In this document: positions 1 to 5,884 of the stretch, one piece after another
Numbering within the stretch: the first letter of the stretch is position 1
Layout of the letters: the number at the start of each line of letters is the position of its first letter
Assembly (NCBI GenBank): GCA_017514645.1
Contig: JAFWJP010000006.1
Span: forward strand, 1-7,259
Reading direction: 5' to 3'
DNA: 7,259 nucleotides
Source: Solobacterium sp.
GTDB taxonomy: Bacteria > Bacillota_I > Bacilli_A > Erysipelotrichales > Erysipelotrichaceae
Notes under the pieces: model-generated
Database searches by the model: none
What the model saw: only the letters and a program-made list of their open reading frames with translations
What the model was told of the DNA's origin: nothing
Position numbers and translations under genes: made by a program

Positions 1-398
1 CTGCGGCCGATGGTACCCAGCTGCTGCTGATCGACGGCTACCGCAGCTACAGTGAACAGCGTTCCCTGTACTATACCTATCTGGAACGCTACGGTTCCTC
101 GACGGTTGCGACCATGGACGCGCATCCCGGCGCATCCGAGCATCAGCTCGGTCTGGCAGTCGATCTCGGTGACCTGAAACGCTCCTGCAACCTGCGCTCC
201 TGCTTCGTCGATACTTCAGCATACAGCTGGCTCAAGGACAATGCCTGGAAGTACGGCTGGATCGAGCGCTATCCCTACGGAAAGACGAATATCACCGGTA
301 TCAATTTCTCACCGTGGCATTACCGCTATGTCGGAACAGACCTGGCCAGGGATCTGTACGAATCCGGACTGACCCTGGAAGAATACACCTGGAAGTAA
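1..398 (+). CDS. VanY/LdcB-like peptidoglycan D-Ala carboxypeptidase (peptidase M15B), 5' end missing
   Basis: The gene enters from the left edge; the reading frame is open from base 3, so the ATG at 114 is internal and the N-terminus (probably with an export signal) is lost. Family members are zinc enzymes outside the membrane that trim the terminal D-alanine from peptidoglycan stem peptides. Visible signatures are LIDGYRSYSEQ (about 30-62), the zinc motif SEHQLGLAVD (His codon 141-143, Asp codon 162-164) and PWHYRYVG near the C-terminus (His codon 318-320), so all three zinc ligands are present. The oddity is that the residue three before the last His, normally the catalytic Glu of ExWH, is Ser (TCA, 309-311). 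Activity may be lost or altered. A CNLRSC pair (186-203) could form a disulfide, fitting an extracellular protein. The C-terminus has the normal length for the family, so the gene is complete on this side. It converges on the minus-strand genes and shares a terminator with them. Confidence 0.88.
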   Translation, partial: AADGTQLLLIDGYRSYSEQRSLYYTYLERYGSSTVATMDAHPGASEHQLGLAVDLGDLKRSCNLRSCFVDTSAYSWLKDNAWKYGWIERYPYGKTNITGINFSPWHYRYVGTDLARDLYESGLTLEEYTWK

Positions 399-406
399 TA
401 CAGAAA

Positions 407-439
407 ACCCGCAGCCTCGAGGACTGCGGGTCTTTTTTT
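407..439. terminator. Bidirectional intrinsic terminator between convergent genes
   Basis: A perfect 8-bp stem, ACCCGCAG (407-414) with CTGCGGGT (424-431), encloses a 9-nt loop. On the plus strand it is followed by TC and seven T (433-439), 8 nt after the carboxypeptidase stop. On the minus strand four A at 404-407 supply a shorter U tract after the nucleoside hydrolase gene. The plus-strand T run overlaps the TAA of the minus-strand gene (438-440), so one element very likely ends both transcripts. Confidence 0.88.
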
Positions 440-1379
440 ATTGATAGTTTCTGACTGCCTGAAGATGCAGATCAATGATGCCTTGCCTGTCCGCCCCCAT
501 AGCGATCCGGCAGGTATCATCCTCCGTATTGAAGTCGCAGACCGTAGCACCGCGGCTGTACTTTCCGTTCTGTTCCACCGTGATCTTCACAGGTTTCATC
601 TCAAACAATGATTCATCAATGAGCCAGGCAACCGGCAGACTGTCATGCAGCACAGCTCCCGGCCAGTTTGCCAGCTGACGGTAGATATCTGCATACGGCT
701 GCAGGCAGTCCTTCAGGAACGCTCCTGTCTTTCCGGTTTCCGCCATGCACTCCCGTTCTTCATCCGTCATATAGACGCCCATCGTCGCATCCAGCCCGAA
801 GACCGTCTTCCTGACCGGACTGCGGAATACAATGGCAGCTGCCTCGGTATCATGACCGACGTTCGCTTCAACGCTGAACGCCAGATTTCCGCCGAACGCT
901 GCACCGCCCATGATCGCGATCTCTTCGATCCGGTCCGTCAGTTCCGGCCAGCTCAGCAGGAATACCGCAATATTGGTCAGCGGTCCAGTCGCAACGATCG
1001 TGACCTTTTCCGGACATTCGCGGATTACCTTCGCCATCAGGTCCACAGCAGTCAGCGTACTCAGTACCCGGGAAGGCTCCGGCAGACGGCTTCCCACATT
1101 GCCCAGACCGTCCGTACCATGGATCAACGGACCCAGACCAGCAGAATAATCGATCGGCGGATCGATCATCGGACGTTCCGATCCTTTTGCGACCGGTGCA
1201 CTGATCCCCAGCATCTCTGCGATCTTCTGCGTATTGTATGCTGTCTTATCTGCAGCGTTATTGCCGAATACCGAAGTCAGCGCAAGGATATGCAGGTGTT
1301 TCTGTGCTCCTGCCAGCATGATCGCCATACTGTCATCCACACCGGTATCGACATCCATGATCACCCAGCGTTCTCTCAT
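438..1379 (-). CDS. Nucleoside hydrolase, IUNH family, His-type active site
   Basis: Predicted cytoplasmic Ca2+-dependent N-ribohydrolase of 313 residues that splits ribonucleosides into base and ribose for salvage; the length matches the family. The N-terminus carries the calcium motif DVDTGVDD (residues 9-16). VATGPLTNIA lies mid-protein, followed by the ribose-binding block MGGAAFGGNLAFSVEAN, which keeps the Asn, Glu and Asn expected there. Near the C-terminus is LHDSLPVAW with His245-Asp246 (His codon 645-647), where the family's usual leaving-group-activating His and a calcium-binding Asp sit. Then follows YSRGATV. This is the layout of the His-type inosine/uridine or pyrimidine hydrolases, but the exact base preference cannot be read. 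The ATG at 1379 overlaps the upstream hydrolase stop (ATGA, 1376-1379) and is preceded by GAGGAGG, so the two genes are translationally coupled. It is the last gene of its transcript. Confidence 0.92.
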   Translation of the reverse strand: MRERWVIMDVDTGVDDSMAIMLAGAQKHLHILALTSVFGNNAADKTAYNTQKIAEMLGISAPVAKGSERPMIDPPIDYSAGLGPLIHGTDGLGNVGSRLPEPSRVLSTLTAVDLMAKVIRECPEKVTIVATGPLTNIAVFLLSWPELTDRIEEIAIMGGAAFGGNLAFSVEANVGHDTEAAAIVFRSPVRKTVFGLDATMGVYMTDEERECMAETGKTGAFLKDCLQPYADIYRQLANWPGAVLHDSLPVAWLIDESLFEMKPVKITVEQNGKYSRGATVCDFNTEDDTCRIAMGADRQGIIDLHLQAVRNYQ

Positions 1380-2356
1380 ACCTCAGCCTCCTCATAGTAC
1401 CTGATGCTGTCCATGAACAGTTTCCCGTAGCGATCCCGGTCAATTTCCGCAGCCAGATGTACATTTGTCCTCTGTGCCAGTCCCAGACGGTCGATGATGG
1501 ATTGTCCGGAAGTCTCTGTACCTTCCGTCTCAACAACCATATAAACATCCCGGCACTGCACCAGGGAAGGATCCCGCAGGACTGCCGCAGCTACCGCATC
1601 GCAGATAACCATCTTCTCCGCCCGGTTCCCGGCATACTCCTTTCCGTAGCGCTCAATGATCGCCGCATCCGAGATCTTCTTGTGTTCCATCATCGAACGA
1701 ACAAGCCCGTGGATCCGGTTGGTTTCCGGCAGTTCTGCCAGACGGCCCATCTCTTCCCGGTTCAGATATGCTTTCTTGCAGCAGTCCAGATCCACGACCG
1801 TAACATCCGGGAATCCCGCCTGCAGAACGATCTCTGCCGCTTCCGGATCTTTGCGGAAATTGAATTCCGCAACCGGTATCGTATTGCCGATCGTCGCAGC
1901 ACCGCCCATAATGACCAGACGCTTCACCATACCCGGAAAATCCCGGTGTTTCAGAACGGTGATGGCCAGATTGGTCAGCGGTCCCACTGCCGCAATGACC
2001 AGCTCTCCGCCGCACTTTACTGCTGTTTCATACAGGAAATCCCAGGCATGTCCTTCCGCGTACGTCAATCCGTCCACAGCGCATTCATAATCGCCGAGAC
2101 CCTTCTTCCCGTGCACAAACGCAGCGTTCTCATGATCTGCCAGCAGTGCCTGCTCCGCACCGCGGAAGACCGGACAGTCAATGCCGTAGTAATGACTCAG
2201 AAACAGGGCATTCTCCGCTGTATTCTCCAGTGGAACATTCCCATGTGTCGCTGTGATCCCGCGGATATCGTACTTCTCATCCGCTCCGAGCATCATGATG
2301 CACATCGCATCATCCAGCCCTGGATCACAATCAATGATCAAAGGTATTTTTTTCAT
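1376..2356 (-). CDS. Nucleoside hydrolase, IUNH family, Cys-type active site
   Basis: Second nucleoside hydrolase, 326 residues from the chosen ATG at 2356. An in-frame ATG at 2395 is rejected because it lies upstream of the probable promoter -10 and has no ribosome binding site, whereas 2356 has GAAGGG about 10 nt upstream and starts MKKIPLIIDCDPGLDD, the expected family N-terminus. The calcium motif DCDPGLDD, then VGPLTNLA, then MGGAATIGNTIPVAEFNFRKDPEAA are all canonical. At the C-terminal catalytic position the sequence is MVICDAVAAA: Cys252 (codon 1601-1603) precedes the conserved Asp in place of His. The family is known to fall into groups with His, Trp or Cys at this point, so this is a Cys-type (group III-like) enzyme rather than a dead one. 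It differs widely from its downstream partner, so the pair is not a recent duplication. Substrate unknown; purine, pyrimidine or modified nucleosides are all possible. Confidence 0.91.
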   Translation of the reverse strand: MKKIPLIIDCDPGLDDAMCIMMLGADEKYDIRGITATHGNVPLENTAENALFLSHYYGIDCPVFRGAEQALLADHENAAFVHGKKGLGDYECAVDGLTYAEGHAWDFLYETAVKCGGELVIAAVGPLTNLAITVLKHRDFPGMVKRLVIMGGAATIGNTIPVAEFNFRKDPEAAEIVLQAGFPDVTVVDLDCCKKAYLNREEMGRLAELPETNRIHGLVRSMMEHKKISDAAIIERYGKEYAGNRAEKMVICDAVAAAVLRDPSLVQCRDVYMVVETEGTETSGQSIIDRLGLAQRTNVHLAAEIDRDRYGKLFMDSIRYYEEAEV

Positions 2357-2385
2357 TGTTCTTAACCCTTCTGTGCTTTGACCAC

Positions 2386-2394
2386 AGTATACCA
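2386..2394 (-). promoter_or_regulatory. Probable extended -10 promoter for the nucleoside hydrolase pair
   Basis: On the minus strand the gap downstream of the amidohydrolase terminator reads TGGTATACT, an extended -10 (TGn followed by TATACT, 5 of 6 to consensus). No good -35 lies 17 bp upstream, which extended -10 promoters tolerate. Transcription would start near 2379, giving a leader of roughly 23 nt to the ATG at 2356. Placement just after a terminator supports an independent transcript. Inferred from sequence only. Confidence 0.5.
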
Positions 2395-2397
2395 TAC

Positions 2398-2421
2398 AAA
2401 AAAGAAGGGATTTCTCCCTTC
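2398..2421 (-). terminator. Intrinsic terminator after the dpaL-amidohydrolase genes
   Basis: On the minus strand a 7-bp perfect stem (GAAGGGA, 2415-2421, pairing with TCCCTTC, 2404-2410) around a 4-nt loop is followed by six T (2398-2403). It begins 5 nt after the amidohydrolase TAA. It would stop or reduce readthrough into the nucleoside hydrolase genes. The stem has only moderate GC content, so termination may be partial. Confidence 0.8.
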
Positions 2422-2426
2422 CGTTT

Positions 2427-3587
2427 TTACTTCGGCAGTCTCAGCCTGATAATCTCTGCGTATACCTCACTTCCGTTGAGAATCGCATCGTCATTGTAAT
2501 GGAACTTCGCGTTGTGCAGCGGATACGGGACTGTATCATCCTCCGCTGTGTGTCCGGTGAAGAAGAACGCACCGGGAATACTCCCCTGATACCAGGCAAA
2601 GTCCTCACTCGCAGACATCATCGGGCAGTCCGGATCAATTGCGTCTGCACCGAAGACATTCGTCACTGCCTGTACAACAACATCCGCACATGCCGCATCA
2701 TTGTCCAGCGGTACAAACGCATGCTCATACTTCAGTTCCCAATCACAGCCGTTCATTTCACAGATATGCTGGACGATCGTACGCATCCGCTCTTCAATCA
2801 GCTTCTGGACATTCTTGTTGTACGTACGGCAGTCACCGACGATCGTCACCGTACTTGGAATGGAATTCAGTGCACCGTCTGTCTTGATATCACAGCAGGA
2901 AACCGTACCCGCCATCAAGGGATCGATGTTACGGGATACAATCGTCTGCAGCGCTGTGATGACTTCAGCGGCTGTAACCAGCGGATCCTTGACGTTCTGC
3001 GGAGCAGAAGCGTGTCCGCCCAGTCCTTTGATCGTGATCCAGAAATCATCCTCGCTCGAAGAAGCCATTCCTTTCCGGACACCGAAGTGACCGATCCTGT
3101 GCATCGGATCATTGTGCTGTCCGTAGATTTCCTTCATCGGATACTTTCTGAACAATCCATCGTCGATCATTGCCCGTGCACCGACTCCCGGCTCTTCACC
3201 CGGCTGAAATACGAATACCGCTGTACCATTGAAGTCCATGCTCTCCTTCAGAAGAAGCGCTGCCCCCATGAGTGTAGCCACATGACTGTCATGCCCGCAT
3301 CCATGGAAACGCCCTTCATGCTGAGAAGCATACGGCAGTCCCGTGTTTTCCACGATCGGAAGCGCATCAAAGTCTGCACGCAGACCGACCATTTCATCAC
3401 TGTCCCCGCATTTCAGCGTTGCCACAACACCTGTCCCGCCGATTCCGCGCTCTACTTTAAATCCGAACTCTTCCATCTTCCGGGCAATAAACTCGGATGT
3501 TTTGTATTCCTGAAGCGCAAGTTCAGGAATGGTATGCAGATAATGTCTCACTTCAATGACTGTGTTCTTGATTTCCTGTTTGTTCAT
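2427..3587 (-). CDS. M20D-type amidohydrolase (N-acyl-amino-acid / aminoacylase family)
   Basis: Cytoplasmic two-metal hydrolase of 386 residues, normal for the HipO/AmhX/IAA-amino-acid-hydrolase branch of peptidase family M20, which removes acyl groups from N-acyl amino acids or cuts small amides. Visible landmarks: RHYLHTIPEL near residues 14-23; VGLRADFDALP (67-77); the metal motif HGCGHDSH (95-102) with Cys97 and His99; the catalytic pair in PGEEPG (Glu131-Glu132); GQHNDP with His158, where GLH is more usual; the lid dimerisation domain around GGHASAPQNVKDPL; and a C-terminal metal His in PLHNAKFHYNDD (about 358). The start is ATG 3587, preceded by AGGAGG that overlaps the stop of dpaL, 9 nt away, so the pair is co-transcribed and probably coupled. 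Context suggests it frees 2,3-diaminopropionate or a related amino acid from an acylated or conjugated form, but that is inference; N-acetyl-diamino acid or general aminoacylase activity is equally open. Confidence 0.9.
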   Translation of the reverse strand: MNKQEIKNTVIEVRHYLHTIPELALQEYKTSEFIARKMEEFGFKVERGIGGTGVVATLKCGDSDEMVGLRADFDALPIVENTGLPYASQHEGRFHGCGHDSHVATLMGAALLLKESMDFNGTAVFVFQPGEEPGVGARAMIDDGLFRKYPMKEIYGQHNDPMHRIGHFGVRKGMASSSEDDFWITIKGLGGHASAPQNVKDPLVTAAEVITALQTIVSRNIDPLMAGTVSCCDIKTDGALNSIPSTVTIVGDCRTYNKNVQKLIEERMRTIVQHICEMNGCDWELKYEHAFVPLDNDAACADVVVQAVTNVFGADAIDPDCPMMSASEDFAWYQGSIPGAFFFTGHTAEDDTVPYPLHNAKFHYNDDAILNGSEVYAEIIRLRLPK

Positions 3588-3596
3588 ATTATCCTC

Positions 3597-4811
3597 CTAC
3601 AGGCTGCTGTAAGCGCCGTCCCAGACAATGCGTCTGTAGTTCTCCTGATCCGTATCGCCTTCCGTTGAGATGCAAAGAATACGGGATTTCTCGTTCAGTC
3701 CGAGTTCTCTGCGGATATCCGCCAGTTCTTCCCTGCGCAGGATCTCCGTAACAGCTCCGAATGTTGCTGCTCCGCTCTCCCCGGAGACAACACTCTCATC
3801 GCCGGGCAGCGGTGCAGCCAGAATGCGCATCCCGTCTGCTGCGCAGCAGTCCTGCGCCGAAATGAAGTAGTCCGCATGTGCCTTGATCAGATCCCAGCCG
3901 ATCGTGCACGGCTCCCCGCATGCCAGACCTGCCATGATCGTTTTCAGATCACCTGTCACATTGTGCAGCTGATCATCATCCGCCTCTGCCGTGCGGAATA
4001 TGCAGTCTGCATTTTCCGGCTCTACGATCGTAATAACCGGTTTATTCCGTTTCCAGCAGTCCGAGAAGAATCCGGACAATGCGCCTGACATCGCTCCGAC
4101 ACCGGCCTGCAGGAAGATATGGGTCGGCGCCTGAGACATCTGTTCAGACGCCTCCAGGGCCATTGTCATATATCCCTGCATGATCCAGGAAGGTACAGTC
4201 TCATAACCTGACCAGGCTGTATCCTGTACCAGTACACCGCCGAGCTTTTCCGCTGTCTCACCGGCAAGGCGCACCGTATCATCGTAGTTGACGCTTGTAA
4301 TTTCGGCTTCTGCACCAAGCGCCCGGATATTGTTCAGCCGCTCCTCACTGGATCCCTTCGGCATATAGACGATTGCTCTTACCCCAAGCAAGGATGCTGT
4401 CCAGGCAATTCCACGTCCATGATTGCCATCAGTAGCGGTCACGAACACAGTATCCTTCAGTTTTTCCTTCACTTCCGGTGTCTGCAGATCAGTATAGACC
4501 AGATCTTTAATATCCTTGCCGAGGAGATCCGCAACATATCTCGCAATACAGTAGGAACCTCCCAGACCTTTGAACGCATTCAGTCCGAAACGCTTGCTTT
4601 CATCCTTGATACAGATCTCTGCAACACCGAGTTTTTCCGCCAGATGATCCAGTTTCACCAGCGGTGTCGGCTTATATACCGGCAGACTTCTATGAAAATG
4701 ACGGACGATCTCTGCCTGTTCCTTTGTATACAGTGCATCCCAGGTACTCTTTCCATCAGAACTGCGGTGTACCATCTTAAGCAGCGGTTTTCTTGTTTCC
4801 TCTCTTGCCAT
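3597..4811 (-). CDS. dpaL: Diaminopropionate ammonia-lyase (PLP-dependent)
   Basis: Fold-type II pyridoxal-phosphate enzyme of 404 residues (the Escherichia coli homologue YgeX is about 400) that converts D- or L-2,3-diaminopropionate to pyruvate and two ammonia in the cytoplasm. The PLP lysine is Lys81 in NAFKGLGGSY, a stretch characteristic of this family rather than of threonine dehydratase. Asp128 in TATDGNHGRG and Asp197 in VQDTAWSGYE match the acidic residues used for proton abstraction from the two enantiomers in the E. coli enzyme. The phosphate-binding glycine loop is AGVGAMSGA (about 236-244), and GESGAATFGA follows in the C-terminal half. The start is set at ATG 4811 because GGAGG lies 8 nt upstream; an in-frame GTG at 4832 has no comparable site. 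It is the first gene of a minus-strand transcript with the M20D amidohydrolase and is divergent from an AraC-type regulator. All key residues are present, so it should be active. Confidence 0.94.
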   Translation of the reverse strand: MAREETRKPLLKMVHRSSDGKSTWDALYTKEQAEIVRHFHRSLPVYKPTPLVKLDHLAEKLGVAEICIKDESKRFGLNAFKGLGGSYCIARYVADLLGKDIKDLVYTDLQTPEVKEKLKDTVFVTATDGNHGRGIAWTASLLGVRAIVYMPKGSSEERLNNIRALGAEAEITSVNYDDTVRLAGETAEKLGGVLVQDTAWSGYETVPSWIMQGYMTMALEASEQMSQAPTHIFLQAGVGAMSGALSGFFSDCWKRNKPVITIVEPENADCIFRTAEADDDQLHNVTGDLKTIMAGLACGEPCTIGWDLIKAHADYFISAQDCCAADGMRILAAPLPGDESVVSGESGAATFGAVTEILRREELADIRRELGLNEKSRILCISTEGDTDQENYRRIVWDGAYSSL

Positions 4812-4855
4812 ATTGTTTTCCTCCGTTTTCACAATACCCGGATACGGAAATGCAG

Positions 4856-4884
4856 GATATAATGAAACTGTCTATTCATATCAA
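4856..4884 (-). promoter_or_regulatory. Candidate promoter of dpaL
   Basis: Minus-strand -35 TTGATA (4879-4884, 5 of 6 to consensus), a 17-bp spacer and -10 TATATC (4856-4861, 4 of 6). The weak -10 fits a promoter needing an activator. Its -10 overlaps that of the divergent regulator gene, so the two promoters should compete for polymerase. Sequence-based prediction only. Confidence 0.5.
4858..4863 (+). promoter_or_regulatory. Candidate -10 element of the AraC-family regulator gene
   Basis: A perfect TATAAT lies 37 nt before the regulator's ATG, leaving a leader of about 30 nt. No convincing -35 is found 16-18 bp upstream (the sequence there is TACCCG), so the promoter may be weak or dependent on another factor. 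It overlaps the opposing -10 of dpaL by four bases. Confidence 0.45.
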
Positions 4885-4900
4885 AATATTGAGGTAATCC

Positions 4901-5836
4901 ATGCAAAACGGTAAATTTCAGGCACAAGCGTATCAAATAACCATTGAAACAGACGTAACAAAGCGTGAGCAGACCCAGCACGGCGATCCATCGTTCCCTG
5001 TAATTGTTTATCATGATAGTCTGCGGAAAAGCACGCTCGGCTACATCAACTGGCACTGGCATCCTGAACTGCAGTATGTATATGTCACAGAAGGCAGAGT
5101 GCGTTATCTGGTAAACAGTTCCGAGATGATCCTGAATCCCGGGGATGGGCTTCTTATCAACAGCGGACGTCTGCACATGGCAGAAACCATGCCTGATGAG
5201 CATGGCACCTATGTCAGTCTGATGTTCCATCCGAGCATCCTTTCTTCCTTTCCCGGCTCTGTCTACAACACGGAATACGTACGTCCCTGGCTGGAAAACG
5301 AAGGGATCCCGTACAGTCTGCTTCGGGACACTGTTCAGGAAGACAACGCGATCAACCTGCTGTTTCTCAATGTGATACAGGCATACGAGAACACTGTGAC
5401 TGATCAGGAAATTGAAGTTCTGCTGTCACTCTGGAGAGCTTGGCAGGCAGTCATTCACCGTTCTGTCCATGAGATCCGTTCCATCCCAAGTACTCTTGCC
5501 ATGACTGTTATGAGTTATATCTCTTCGCATTTAAGTGAACCGCTCTCCCTGAATCAGATTTCCTCAGCCGCTCATCTGTCAAAAGAAGAATGCTGCAGAC
5601 GATTCAAGCAGATCACCGGTGAGACCATCTTCACCTACATTAAAAAAAGCCGTCTCGAATACAGCCTGAACCTTCTGCGCAATTCCGATATGACGATCAG
5701 TGAAATCGCCTACGCATCCGGTTTTTCTACAACGAGCTATTTTATCAGCACTTTCCGTTCAGCTGCCGGGACAACACCGGGATCCTACCGAAGGGAACAC
5801 CGGCCGGATACGATCACCCGGGAAATATCCGTTTGA
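4901..5836 (+). CDS. AraC-family transcriptional regulator with N-terminal cupin sensor
   Basis: A 311-residue cytoplasmic DNA-binding protein with classic two-domain layout. The N-terminal half holds a cupin-like ligand-binding barrel (about residues 45-110), with the paired motifs HWHPELQYVYVTEGR and NPGDGLLINSGRLH. The C-terminal AraC/XylS double helix-turn-helix covers about 203-297, ending in the family signature GFSTTSYFISTFRSAAGTTPGSYR (residues about 274-297). ATG 4901 is supported by GAGGT at 4891-4895, 5 nt upstream. It is divergent from dpaL across 89 bp, the usual arrangement for a local activator, so the dpaL-amidohydrolase genes are the most likely targets. The ligand may be their substrate or product. 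It could instead, or also, act on the flavodiiron gene 48 bp downstream, but no direct sign of that is visible. The ligand cannot be read from the sequence. Confidence 0.93.
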   Translation: MQNGKFQAQAYQITIETDVTKREQTQHGDPSFPVIVYHDSLRKSTLGYINWHWHPELQYVYVTEGRVRYLVNSSEMILNPGDGLLINSGRLHMAETMPDEHGTYVSLMFHPSILSSFPGSVYNTEYVRPWLENEGIPYSLLRDTVQEDNAINLLFLNVIQAYENTVTDQEIEVLLSLWRAWQAVIHRSVHEIRSIPSTLAMTVMSYISSHLSEPLSLNQISSAAHLSKEECCRRFKQITGETIFTYIKKSRLEYSLNLLRNSDMTISEIAYASGFSTTSYFISTFRSAAGTTPGSYRREHRPDTITREISV

Positions 5837-5861
5837 CCGCGTGCCGGTATTTTGCCACAAT
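5833..5861 (+). promoter_or_regulatory. Possible promoter of the flavodiiron gene
   Basis: TTGACC (5833-5838, 5 of 6 to the -35 consensus) is followed after 17 bp by CACAAT (5856-5861, 4 of 6 to the -10). It overlaps the stop codon of the regulator gene and ends 23 nt before the flavodiiron ATG. No terminator separates the two genes, so the flavodiiron gene could also be read through from the regulator promoter. Confidence 0.35.
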
Positions 5862-5884
5862 GGTCTTAGTGAAAGGAGTTATTT

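Noticed and set aside
645..1397. Long plus-strand open frame opposite the first nucleoside hydrolase (about 250 codons).
   Set aside because: It lies antisense to a gene with all family motifs, resembles no known family and is rich in Arg, His and Cys as reverse-frame shadows are. The same applies to plus-strand frames at 1457-2365 and 2499-3668 and the minus-strand frame at 6143-7117.
2357..2395. Upstream ATG at 2395 for the Cys-type nucleoside hydrolase.
   Set aside because: It lies next to the terminator T tract, upstream of the probable -10, with no ribosome binding site. The family N-terminus starts at the ATG at 2356.
4812..4832. Upstream GTG start for dpaL at 4832, adding seven residues.
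   Set aside because: The ATG at 4811 has GGAGG 8 nt upstream; that ribosome binding site would lie inside the coding sequence if GTG were used, and the extra residues match no expected N-terminus.
4812..4900. A riboswitch or strong operator palindrome in the divergent intergenic region.
   Set aside because: Only short imperfect repeats (for example TCAA/TTGA near 4881-4892 and ATACCCG/ATACGG near 4834-4846) are visible, and 89 bp with two leaders leaves no room for a known riboswitch fold.
5801..5850. Inverted repeats (ACCGGC/GCCGGT and CGGATA/TATCCG) around the end of the AraC gene as a possible terminator.
   Set aside because: The loops are long, the stems are only 6 bp and mostly inside coding sequence, and no real T tract follows.
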